NCBI GenBank assembly: GCA_050013075.1
Contig: JBEKFZ010000136.1
Span: 1-9,785, forward strand
Origin: JBEKIK01 sp050013075
GTDB taxonomy: Bacteria; Planctomycetota; Planctomycetia; Pirellulales; Thermoguttaceae
Length of the DNA: 9,785 bases
Reading direction: 5' to 3'
Of the stretch, positions 1-6,185 are shown in pieces (positions within the stretch are counted from its first letter, which is position 1; each line of letters begins with the position of its first letter). Under the pieces are notes generated by a model. That model ran no database searches. It was not told the origin of the DNA and worked only from the letters and a program-made list of their open reading frames with translations. A program made the translations under genes and the position numbers.

Positions 1-18
1 AAAACATCAGGCGAAATT

Positions 19-1140
19 ATGCCCCCGACGGTGATCGACGTCCGCAGCGCTGAAGATTGGCGGGATGTGGTGCATCGTGCCGTCCAGACATTAGTCGAGG
101 GGGGATTGGTCGCTTTTCCCACGGAAACGGTTTACGGCATAGGCGCCAGCGCATTGGACGAATGTGCAGTCGTGCGGTTAGTCGAAATCAAAGGCCGGGC
201 GAAAAACAAACCCCTTACGCTGGCAATAAAAAGCGCGGAAGAAGCCTTGGACTATGCCCCGGACATGTGCCCTTTGGCCCAACGCCTGGCAAGGCGTTGC
301 TGGCCCGGACCCATTACCTTGGTGATAGACGATTCACACTCGGAAAGCCTTGTCCGGCGCCTGCCGCCGCTGGTTCAAAAAGCCGTGTCGCCAAAAAACG
401 CCATCGGTCTGCGCGTGCCGGGTCACCAGGTGATTCTGGACGTTATGCGGATGCTGGCCGGACCGCTGGCCCTTAGCAGCGCCAATCGTTCCGGCCGGCC
501 CGAGGCCGTTACCGCCGAGGAGGTTTTGGATAACCTGGGAGACGAAATCGACCTGGTCCTGGACGACGGGCGGTGCCGGTTCGGGCAGCCTTCCTCGGTG
601 GTCCGGGTACAAGGCAAACATTTGGAAGTCCTGCGCCAAGGCGTGGTTCCCGAGCGCACGCTCCAGCGTCTTTCCAGTTTGATGCTGCTTTTTGTGTGCA
701 CGGGCAATACCTGCCGCAGTCCCATGGCCGAAGCCATCTGCCGCAATTTGATCGCCAAGCGCCTGGGCTGCAAAAGCGAGGAATTGGAAGACCGGGGCGT
801 ACTGGTGATGTCGGCGGGCATCGCCGCCATGATGGGAGGACGGGCGACTCACGAAGCCATGCAAACCATGGAACAGATGGAACTCGATCTAAGCAATCAT
901 GAAACACAACCGCTGACGGAATCGCTGGTGCGTCATGCCGATTTGATCTTCGTCATGACCAAATCGCATCGAGAGGCGATTTTGGCCCAATGGCCTTCGG
1001 CCTCCGGGCGCACGCGCCTGCTTAGCCGCGACGGCTCGGACATTTGCGATCCCATCGGCGGCCCCTTGGAGCGTTATGAACATTGCGCGGCGCAAATTCG
1101 CCGGGAACTATCGGCCCAGGTAGAAGAATTGGAGTTATGA
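19..1140 (+). CDS. TsaC/Sua5-type threonylcarbamoyl-AMP synthase fused to a YwlE-like low-molecular-weight protein phosphatase
   Basis: This 373-residue protein has two domains. Residues about 16-212 form a YrdC/TsaC domain, which makes threonylcarbamoyl-AMP from threonine, bicarbonate and ATP for the t6A37 modification of ANN-decoding tRNAs. Visible motifs are FPTETVYGIGA (33-43), KGRAKNKPL (58-66), WPGPITLV (95-102), GLRVPGH (130-136), SSANRSG (153-159) and SSVVRV (192-197). The usual Sua5 C-terminal domain is absent. Residues about 222-373 are a low-molecular-weight phosphatase: the P-loop is CTGNTCRS (Cys227 nucleophile, Arg233), and DP at 344-345 provides the usual general acid. Thr231 is the position that is Thr in YwlE arginine phosphatases and usually Ile in tyrosine phosphatases. 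The reading frame is continuous. Met222 could be an internal start for the phosphatase, but no Shine-Dalgarno sequence precedes it. Only 18 bases lie upstream, so the ATG at 19 is the best visible start, not a proven one. Both domains should be cytoplasmic. The downstream rpiB is almost certainly co-transcribed. Confidence 0.93.
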   Translation: MPPTVIDVRSAEDWRDVVHRAVQTLVEGGLVAFPTETVYGIGASALDECAVVRLVEIKGRAKNKPLTLAIKSAEEALDYAPDMCPLAQRLARRCWPGPITLVIDDSHSESLVRRLPPLVQKAVSPKNAIGLRVPGHQVILDVMRMLAGPLALSSANRSGRPEAVTAEEVLDNLGDEIDLVLDDGRCRFGQPSSVVRVQGKHLEVLRQGVVPERTLQRLSSLMLLFVCTGNTCRSPMAEAICRNLIAKRLGCKSEELEDRGVLVMSAGIAAMMGGRATHEAMQTMEQMELDLSNHETQPLTESLVRHADLIFVMTKSHREAILAQWPSASGRTRLLSRDGSDICDPIGGPLERYEHCAAQIRRELSAQVEELEL

Positions 1141-1141
1141 C

Positions 1142-1612
1142 ATGCGTATTGCCATCGGCACTGACCATCGCGGTTTTTCCCTTCGCACGAATCTGGTCGA
1201 TTTGCTGCATCGCCTCGGCCACGAAGTGGACGACGTTGGAACATACTCGCCGGAGGCCATCGATTACCCCGACGTCGCCGCGCAAGTAGCCGGCAAAGTG
1301 AGCCGCGGCGAGGTGGAACGAGGCATTCTAGTCTGCGGGACCGGCCTGGGTATGTGCATCGCCGCCAACAAGTTTCACGGGGTAAGGGCCGCCCCTTGCC
1401 ACGACGATATTACGGCCGAACTGAGCCGCCGCCACAACGACTCGAACGTGCTTTGCCTGTCGGCCGATCTGTTGGGAGAGAGACTTATCGATCGCATGAT
1501 CGAAATCTGGCTCGCCGCCCCATTCGACGGCGGCCGCCACCAGCGCCGGGTCCAAAAAATCACCGACCTGGAACACCGCGTCGATGAGGAAATGCGGGAA
1601 AAACAAGCATAG
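1142..1612 (+). CDS. rpiB: Ribose-5-phosphate isomerase B
   Basis: The 156-residue product is a full-length RpiB/LacAB-family sugar-phosphate isomerase, which interconverts ribose 5-phosphate and ribulose 5-phosphate in the pentose phosphate pathway in the cytoplasm. Seen directly: N-terminal IAIGTDHRG with the substrate-binding Asp8-His9; DYPD (41-44); the active-site segment CGTGLGMCIAANK (65-77) with catalytic Cys65 and Thr67; RRHND (96-100) with His98; and the GGRHQRRV phosphate-binding segment (130-137). The length is typical of the family. The ATG lies one base after the stop of the upstream fusion gene, with GGAG about 7 bases before it, so the two genes are probably translationally coupled. 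RpiB cannot be separated from allose-6-phosphate or galactose-6-phosphate isomerase by sequence alone, but a single gene next to a tsaC-type gene argues for RpiB. Confidence 0.95.
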   Translation: MRIAIGTDHRGFSLRTNLVDLLHRLGHEVDDVGTYSPEAIDYPDVAAQVAGKVSRGEVERGILVCGTGLGMCIAANKFHGVRAAPCHDDITAELSRRHNDSNVLCLSADLLGERLIDRMIEIWLAAPFDGGRHQRRVQKITDLEHRVDEEMREKQA

Positions 1613-1645
1613 GCACGGATTTCTCACAACGGGAAAAAATTGGAG

Positions 1646-1702
1646 ACTGTCCCGATTTTCCGGGCACCGTCGCGTAGCGATGGCCGGCGAAAATAGGACT
1701 GT
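1646..1702. repeat. REP-like imperfect palindrome tipped with ACTGTCC
   Basis: The 57-base sequence folds into one long hairpin. The outer arms ACTGTCC (1646-1652) and GGACTGT (1696-1702) pair with one T-T mismatch. ATTTTC (1655-1660) pairs with GAAAAT (1689-1694). The apex is CCGTCGC (1667-1673) with GCGATGG (1677-1683), closed by a GTA loop and containing one G-T pair. It starts 33 bases after the rpiB stop, as REP elements often do. Hairpins with ACTGTCC-type tips are, from general knowledge, dispersed in many bacterial genomes. It may act as an mRNA 3' stabiliser or weak terminator. No second copy is visible in this window. Confidence 0.6.
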
Positions 1703-1740
1703 TACATTAGGGTACGTCAACGTAGAAAAAGCAATTTCGG

Positions 1741-1769
1741 TGGACTTTTCCGAAAATATTGATTATAAG
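1741..1769 (+). promoter_or_regulatory. Candidate promoter for the 1977-2549 gene
   Basis: TGGACT at 1741-1746 (4 of 6 to TTGACA) and TATAAG at 1764-1769 (5 of 6 to TATAAT) are separated by 17 bases. The -35 part lies inside an inverted repeat TTTCGG/CCGAAA that could be an operator. This would leave a leader of about 200 bases. The call is weak because planctomycete promoter consensus is poorly defined. Confidence 0.25.
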
Positions 1770-1976
1770 GGCCGAATCATGGGTAGAATTGCGCCATAAT
1801 TGACACGGCAAGGAAAAAAATTAAAGAAAATACGCCGCAAAAAGCAACGGACTATTGGAATGACGGCGGTTTCTGATTAAACTCAATGATTGGGGCGGGA
1901 AAAAAGTTCGCGCTTTGAGGAGTAGTTTTTTTTACGCTCGTTCGTTTATCGTTATTCCGCCGAAAGCCACGGTTTC

Positions 1977-2549
1977 ATGTACGAATCGCGTCACCCTCAA
2001 CCGGATGAAGTCGATCAGTTGCTACGCAACGCCGAACTGCGCGACGAACTGGAACGATACTTCGACGAATCGATCAGCCGGGTCAATATTCAGCACGCCA
2101 CGCTCGCCGCCGAGAACGAGTTTTTAGCCTGCATGTTGGCCTGGGAACAGGCGCCGGTGCTGCCCATCTATCGCTGGTTCGATCCGGAGCTGCGCCCCCC
2201 GCGCCCAGAATCGCTGGGCGATCGGGATTTGCAAAAAATCCTTTGGGACGTGATCCGCAAGCTGTATCAAAAGCGGATTGTATTGGATTTCACCGGCCAC
2301 TTAAGCAACAGGGAATTATATTGCCTGATCTATCGCGACATTCTGCCCGCCCGGGAAAAGAAAATCGAATGGCCGAATAACTACTTGCACTGGGATTGCA
2401 CCGGACCCAACGGCGATCCGGAAGTGTGGTTGCGCTATTACGCCACCGATGAGGAACGCGAGGATTGGGCGGAAACCTACGGGCAACCACTGCCCCCGCC
2501 CGAACCGCTGCCTTATCCGCGCAATCTGCCCCGCGAACCGGAATCCTAA
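1977..2549 (+). CDS. Hypothetical protein, 190 aa, no recognised domain
   Basis: I do not recognise this protein. It has no signal peptide and no membrane segment, so it is probably cytoplasmic. It is rich in charged and aromatic residues. The N-terminal half (1-60) looks helical and acidic (RDELERYFDESISR). The middle (83-125) reads as an alpha/beta region, ending in REKKIEW. Residues about 135-167 are the most distinctive: HWDCTG, GDPEVWLRYY, then the acidic TDEEREDWAE. The last 20 residues are proline-rich and probably disordered. The ATG at 1977 is the only usual start codon before an in-frame stop at 1923-1925. No Shine-Dalgarno sequence precedes it; GAGGAG around 1918 is too far away. 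Codon use and amino-acid conservation pattern look like a genuine gene. It is convergent with the STN gene, 49 bases apart, with no clear terminator between them. It may be a lineage-specific conserved protein. Confidence 0.75.
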   Translation: MYESRHPQPDEVDQLLRNAELRDELERYFDESISRVNIQHATLAAENEFLACMLAWEQAPVLPIYRWFDPELRPPRPESLGDRDLQKILWDVIRKLYQKRIVLDFTGHLSNRELYCLIYRDILPAREKKIEWPNNYLHWDCTGPNGDPEVWLRYYATDEEREDWAETYGQPLPPPEPLPYPRNLPREPES

Positions 2550-2598
2550 TCCACTGAGATTCGCGGCGTATTGTGCTCGGATGATTTCATTGCCGATA

Positions 2599-3369
2599 TC
2601 AGGGACGGTCAGGTTCGATCGCCCTCATCCCTGGTCTCTCGCCTCTGGCCCCAGGTCCTGGTTTCTCGCCCCTGGCCCCCGGCGCTGGTCCCTCGCCCCT
2701 GGGGCCTTTGATCGGGGCATGTTGTTTGACCGCGGCGTGCAACTCCGACAACAAGCCTTCCACCTGCCGCTGTACTCGATAATCTTGGGAAACGACAAGC
2801 ATTCTGGCGGCGCCGGCCGTAATAAGCTGTATGGTTCCTCGGCCCCCGGCGGCATCCCAGCTTTCCGGCGCCACGATCGAAGTGAACAACTCGACCAACG
2901 ATTCCGGATCTTCCCAAGTCTTGTCTTGCTCTCCGTCAGTGGAAGCCAAATCGGTGATATCGTATACCTTGGTGAACTGCATTCCTTGGATTGCTCCCGG
3001 CGTGGAAATAACAATCGCTTCGCAATAAATCGTCCAGCTTAATCCAAGGGGGCGAATCGCCAGTTCCAAAGCCGAACGGACGGATACGTTTTTCAGTTCG
3101 ATCGACACCGGCGAATCCGGGTCGATTTCTTTCTCTTTTAACGCGCGTTGGTCGATCACCACGTTCATGCCGTATTTTTCGCTCAACACGGAAACGAAAT
3201 CGCCTAAACGGACATCGGCGAACTTAAATGCGTCCTTTTGCGAAAGAGATTTTTCGATGGCTTGCTGGGCGGATCGTTCGGCCGATTGACCCAGCGCCGA
3301 GGCGGAAAAAACGCCGAACCAGACAATTGTCAACAACGCCAAGAAGTAAGAAACTTGTTTGCGATTCAT
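2599..3369 (-). CDS. Exported STN/secretin-N-like domain protein with a repetitive C-terminal tail
   Basis: The product is about 256 residues. Residues 1-28 are a Sec signal peptide (basic MNRK, hydrophobic FLALLTIVWFGVFSASA, then LGQ). Residues about 47-124 resemble the STN/secretin N-terminal fold: FADVRLGDFVSVLSEKYG, NVVIDQRAL, VSIELKNVSVRSALE, then a final strand AIVIST. Residues about 132-213 look like a second small beta-alpha domain (LVELFTSIVAPESW, GTIQLITAGAARMLVVS, VEGLLSEL), of the type that precedes the pore in secretins. No secretin pore domain follows. Instead there is a Gly/Pro/Arg tail built of 9-residue repeats. The protein is therefore probably periplasmic, with an interaction role rather than being a channel. 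GTG at 3372 directly precedes ATG at 3369; the ATG is preferred, and the purine-rich AGAGAGAG just upstream serves as ribosome binding site. It is divergent from the large gene at 3885. A promoter and a terminator-like hairpin lie in its leader. Confidence 0.85.
   Translation of the reverse strand: MNRKQVSYFLALLTIVWFGVFSASALGQSAERSAQQAIEKSLSQKDAFKFADVRLGDFVSVLSEKYGMNVVIDQRALKEKEIDPDSPVSIELKNVSVRSALELAIRPLGLSWTIYCEAIVISTPGAIQGMQFTKVYDITDLASTDGEQDKTWEDPESLVELFTSIVAPESWDAAGGRGTIQLITAGAARMLVVSQDYRVQRQVEGLLSELHAAVKQHAPIKGPRGEGPAPGARGEKPGPGARGERPGMRAIEPDRP
2631..2711. repeat. Three tandem 27-bp repeats inside the STN gene
   Basis: Three units at 2631-2657, 2658-2684 and 2685-2711 each begin CTGGT on the + strand. 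Units 1 and 2 match at 22 of 27 positions, units 2 and 3 at 18 of 27. Each has a 13-14 base sub-period (CTGGT..CTCGCC then CTGG..). On the - strand they encode 9-residue units: GPRGEGPAP, GARGEKPGP and GARGERPGM. The period is a multiple of three, so the frame is kept. Confidence 0.85.
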
Positions 3370-3386
3370 CACTCTCTCTCTTTCTT

Positions 3387-3425
3387 AAAAAAGGCCGGAT
3401 TGGAAAAACCAATACCGCGGCGGCC
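3387..3425 (-). terminator. Terminator-like hairpin in the leader of the STN gene
   Basis: Read on the - strand, CGG-T-ATTGG pairs with CCAATCCG around a TTTTT loop: 8 pairs with one bulged T. The outer GGC and GCC can extend it across a CGC-rich bulge. The stem is followed at once by six T residues (3392-3387). It lies only about 15 bases before the start codon and downstream of the predicted promoter. It may be an attenuator, or a terminator shielding the gene from upstream transcription. Confidence 0.5.
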
Positions 3426-3456
3426 CTGTTCAGGCGCTAACGCTAGACTGTGTACG

Positions 3457-3484
3457 ATAATAGGTAAAAACGAGCAAAAGTCAA
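3457..3484 (-). promoter_or_regulatory. Sigma70-like promoter of the STN gene
   Basis: On the - strand TTGACT (3484-3479, 5 of 6 to consensus) and TATTAT (3462-3457, 5 of 6) are separated by 16 bases. Transcription would start near 3450 and give a leader of about 80 bases. The -35 box overlaps the palindrome GTCAAGTTTGAC (3480-3491), which could be an operator half-site pair. Confidence 0.5.
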
Positions 3485-3787
3485 GTTTGACAAGCGAGCG
3501 CGCCCAAGCGCAAACGGGGGCATTGCCAAAAGCGATTGCTTTTTTCGCTTTAACCGGCACGATCTTCATTTCAGGCACTTTCGATGCCGACAATTTTTCC
3601 CCTCTACTTGCCCTTTGCTCGCCTATCCGCTAAAAATTTGAATCGGCCGCAACGCCATACGCTATGTTTATGGAGATAACGGGGGCAAACTAAACGCTCT
3701 CCTCTTTGGTTTATTTGGCCATTTAATAAGTCAAAATCATTTTGCCGTCCTAACATTCCGTAATAAATCCAAATTATTTCCAATATT

Positions 3788-3816
3788 TTAAAACACGCAG
3801 CGAATTAACATATAGT
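3788..3816 (+). promoter_or_regulatory. Weak promoter candidate for the large exported-protein gene
   Basis: TATAGT at 3811-3816 matches the -10 consensus at 5 of 6 positions. TTAAAA at 3788-3793 is a poor -35 at 17 bases. The surrounding sequence is AT-rich. Transcription would begin near 3823, giving a leader of about 60 bases before the ATG at 3885. Confidence 0.3.
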
Positions 3817-3870
3817 GTCCGGTGGATTATTTAATCGACCAGATTGATTTCACATTGTTTCAGTTCTTGC

Positions 3871-3876
3871 AAGGAG
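3871..3876 (+). promoter_or_regulatory. Shine-Dalgarno site that sets the start of the large exported protein
   Basis: AAGGAG at 3871-3876 lies 8 bases before the ATG at 3885. It is the strongest ribosome binding site in the window. It supports starting the protein at MKKRC rather than at the in-frame GTG at 3822, which has no such site and would bury the signal peptide. Confidence 0.8.
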
Positions 3877-3884
3877 ATTTACAG

Positions 3885-6098
3885 ATGAAAAAGAGATGTC
3901 TCCATCATCAAAGTTGGACGATATTGGCGGCGGCGTTGATCGCTTTGTCGGCCTGGCAGTTGCCGGCTGTCCAGCCGGCCGCGGCGGGCGAACTCGACAA
4001 GCTCGACACCTCGTTGAAATTGATTCCCGCCGATGCCGCTTTTTATCAGTCCATGCTCCGCAACCGCGAGCAGGTCGAGGCTTTATTGCACAGCAACGCA
4101 TGGGCCAAGATCATGTCCATGCCTTCGGTCCAAATGGGACTGGCCGTGTACCATGCGAAGGCTCAAGAGCCGGGCAGTCCCGTATCGCGTTTCGAGGAAG
4201 TGCGGCAAAATCCCGAGGTAAAAAAACTGATCAACCTCGCCGCCGACATGGGATCGAATGAAATCTTTATCTACGGCGACAAAAACTGCAACCAGTTCAT
4301 CGAATTGTTGCAACATATTTTCTCCGGCATGCGTTATGGACCGGCCATTCTTCAGGCCACCGGAAAAGGGCGAGATTTGAGCCAAGAAAAACTGAACGCC
4401 AAAGTGATATTGGATACGCTGATCGCCCACCAGGACCTCGTTGAATTTCCCAACGTGCTCGTCGGCTTTCGCCTGAAAAAACCATCCGCCGCGAACGAAG
4501 CCCTTATAAAGCTGGAAACGATTCTCAACGTGGCTATGGAAGCCGTGCCAAAATTAAAAGGGCATCTCAACAAGGAAACAATCGGCAAGGACGAATTCCT
4601 CGTCCTGCGGGTGGACGGCAAGATGATCCCTTGGGAAAAATTTCCCAGAAAAGAATTTATACCACTAGTGGACAATGAAGCCGATCTCGACAAATTCATC
4701 GAGCACGTCAAGAAAATGGAATTTGTACTGGCCATGGGCGTACGCGAAAAAGACTTGCTCATTTCTTTCGGCTCTTCGCTGGACTGCATAAAAAATCTTG
4801 GCTCCAAAGAGCGGCTTATCGACCTGGCCGAGTTCAAACCCCTGGAAAAATTCGCCGATAAGCGGCTGACCGGCATCGGCTATGTCAGCAAGCAATTTTG
4901 GGAGCAAGCCAATAATAACGAGAAAACCATCGACGATTTGCGCGACTTTCTCGATCAAATGGTGCCATTGGCCCATTTTTCCGAAGAGCAAAACAGCCAA
5001 GTCATCAAGGACCTTGGATCACTGACCGCGGATATAAAGAATAAGCTGCCCAAATTGGGAGCGATTATGGCCTTCGACTTCCTGACCGACAACGGATATG
5101 AGGGCTATCAATATAATTGGGGCACCCATCCTCACATGGACGGCTCGAAGACCTTGGGACTACTCAGTCACGTGGGCGGTAATCCGATCCTGGGCATTGT
5201 GGGCCGCAGGAAGGTATCCATCGAGCATTACGACAGCATGGTAAAATGGGGAAAAATCGGCTGGAAATACATGGAAGAACTAGCGCTGCCAAGGCTGCCC
5301 GCCGAAGACCGGCCAAAGGTTGAAGCGTTCCTCACCGAGTTGAAACCATTGCTCGGCCGCCTTAACACGGCCACTCGCGATATGTGGCTGCCGGCCCTGG
5401 CCGACGGCCAAATCGGCCTGGTGATCGACGCCAAACTGAAAAGCAAACAGCTCCAGCAGTCAATGCCCGTGCTGCAAAAAGAAATGCCCTTTATCGAGCC
5501 GGCATTGCTGGTGGGAGTGAGCAACCCCGATTTGCTCAAGAAGGCAATCGGCGAATTCCGCGGCGTGTACAACGACCTGATCGACTTGATCTGCAAACAA
5601 AACGACGTGCCCCCGGACTTCAAGGCGAATATCGAACATTTCAAATGGCCCGAGGCCAAAGTCGACAAAATCGCCGGCGGATCTCTATACTCGTATCCAC
5701 TACCGGACCAATGGGGCGTGGATAAAAACATCGTACCCAACGCGGGCCTATCCGATAACGTGGCCGTGATTACCCTTTCCACCTCCCAGACCAACCGGCT
5801 TCTGAAGGAAACGCCGCTAACGGTCGGCGGGGTGTTGGCCAAGACCGACCGTCCGCTGGCAATCGCCGCTTGGTTCGATTGGACCGAGTTGGTCGGTGCA
5901 GTCACGCCTTGGGTAAATTACGCCCTGGAGCAGTTGCCCGAGGAACAAATGGGCGGACAGAAGGAATTGGTCGTTTCCCAGATGCGCACCGTATTGGAAG
6001 TGCTCTCCACGATCAAGAGCTTTACCAGTGAAACCTATATCGAGGACAACACTCTAGTACACCACTCGCTCTTGGAAATCCACGATCTTGGCAAATAA
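3885..6098 (+). CDS. Large exported protein of unknown function, 737 aa
   Basis: The protein begins with a clear Sec signal peptide: MKKR, a hydrophobic core around ILAAALIALSAW, and an Ala-rich cleavage area near residues 30-35. It should be periplasmic or surface-exposed. The mature part starts with LDTSLKLIPADAAFY, followed by RNREQVEALLHSNAW. I associate this opening with a large, poorly characterised planctomycete family that somewhat resembles DUF3352-type proteins, but I cannot confirm the family. The rest alternates amphipathic helices with short strands (LVGFRLKK, FVLAMGVREKDLLISFGSS, ALLVGVSN), which suggests repeated alpha/beta units. It has no lipobox, no transmembrane helix after the signal and no recognisable catalytic motif. 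The ORF also has an in-frame GTG at 3822, but AAGGAG upstream of 3885 decides the start. The gene stands alone. An inverted pair of hairpins begins 11 bases after its stop, and an intrinsic terminator lies at 6355-6390. Confidence 0.85.
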   Translation: MKKRCLHHQSWTILAAALIALSAWQLPAVQPAAAGELDKLDTSLKLIPADAAFYQSMLRNREQVEALLHSNAWAKIMSMPSVQMGLAVYHAKAQEPGSPVSRFEEVRQNPEVKKLINLAADMGSNEIFIYGDKNCNQFIELLQHIFSGMRYGPAILQATGKGRDLSQEKLNAKVILDTLIAHQDLVEFPNVLVGFRLKKPSAANEALIKLETILNVAMEAVPKLKGHLNKETIGKDEFLVLRVDGKMIPWEKFPRKEFIPLVDNEADLDKFIEHVKKMEFVLAMGVREKDLLISFGSSLDCIKNLGSKERLIDLAEFKPLEKFADKRLTGIGYVSKQFWEQANNNEKTIDDLRDFLDQMVPLAHFSEEQNSQVIKDLGSLTADIKNKLPKLGAIMAFDFLTDNGYEGYQYNWGTHPHMDGSKTLGLLSHVGGNPILGIVGRRKVSIEHYDSMVKWGKIGWKYMEELALPRLPAEDRPKVEAFLTELKPLLGRLNTATRDMWLPALADGQIGLVIDAKLKSKQLQQSMPVLQKEMPFIEPALLVGVSNPDLLKKAIGEFRGVYNDLIDLICKQNDVPPDFKANIEHFKWPEAKVDKIAGGSLYSYPLPDQWGVDKNIVPNAGLSDNVAVITLSTSQTNRLLKETPLTVGGVLAKTDRPLAIAAWFDWTELVGAVTPWVNYALEQLPEEQMGGQKELVVSQMRTVLEVLSTIKSFTSETYIEDNTLVHHSLLEIHDLGK

Positions 6099-6108
6099 CA
6101 GCTATATT

Positions 6109-6185
6109 TAGCCCCCGGTGAATACACCGGGGGCCGCGAGGAATTTTCCCTTTAAACAAATCCGCCGTGTATTCACGGCGGGCTA
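6109..6185. repeat. Inverted pair of REP-like hairpins (BIME-like)
   Basis: Two perfect hairpins face each other. The first is GCCCCCGGTG (6111-6120), loop AATA, CACCGGGGGC (6125-6134). The second is CCGCCGTG (6162-6169), loop TATT, CACGGCGG (6174-6181). The reverse complement of the second unit matches the first over TAGCCC.C.GTGAATACAC, so they are inverted copies with compensating stem changes. The 77-base unit begins TAGCCC and ends GGGCTA. It starts 11 bases after the large gene's stop. This is the classic layout of a bacterial interspersed mosaic element; it may also aid termination. Confidence 0.7.

Larger units (their letters stand above)
1613..1976. other. Intergenic gap with a REP-like hairpin and weak promoter-like sequences
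   Basis: This 364-base gap follows rpiB. It contains the long hairpin listed at 1646-1702 and then AT-rich sequence. A possible sigma70-like promoter for the next gene is TGGACT at 1741-1746 and TATAAG at 1764-1769 (17-base spacer). It overlaps an inverted repeat TTTCGG/CCGAAA. A perfect TTGACA occurs at 1800-1805 but has no good -10 box behind it. I see no RNA gene or convincing small ORF here. Confidence 0.5.
3370..3821. other. Divergent intergenic control region
   Basis: This region of roughly 450 bases lies between the divergent STN gene and the large exported-protein gene. It holds the leader hairpin (3393-3425) and promoter (3457-3484) of the STN gene, and a weak promoter candidate (3788-3816) for the large gene. 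The part from about 3500 to 3780 is increasingly AT-rich, with no convincing ORF, RNA gene or long palindrome that I can see. Confidence 0.5.

Noticed and set aside
334..864. Long reverse-strand ORF opposite the TsaC-phosphatase fusion
   Set aside because: It lies fully antisense to a gene with clear motifs in both domains, and its translation is low in recognisable structure.
684..1140. Separate phosphatase gene starting at Met222
   Set aside because: The frame runs through from the TsaC domain without a stop, and no Shine-Dalgarno sequence precedes the internal ATG.
1800..1805. Perfect TTGACA hexamer as a promoter
   Set aside because: No acceptable -10 box lies 16-18 bases downstream; the local sequence is only A-rich.
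2631..2711. Tandem repeats as a CRISPR array or collagen domain
   Set aside because: There are no spacers between the units, and the Gly spacing is not the strict every-third-residue pattern of collagen.
2449..3042. 197-codon + strand ORF crossing the convergent junction
   Set aside because: It overlaps the ends of two better-supported genes and reads through the 27-bp repeats in a meaningless frame.
3523..3550. AAAAGC-GATT-GCTTTT hairpin with a T-run as a terminator
   Set aside because: The stem is short and AT-rich, and no + strand gene ends upstream of it.
3822..3884. N-terminal extension of the large exported protein from a GTG
   Set aside because: It would place 21 residues before a perfect signal peptide and lacks a ribosome binding site, while AAGGAG directly precedes the ATG at 3885.
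5228..5905. 225-codon reverse-strand ORF inside the large exported-protein gene
   Set aside because: It is antisense to a continuous coding frame and rich in Ser and Arg, as expected of a shadow frame.
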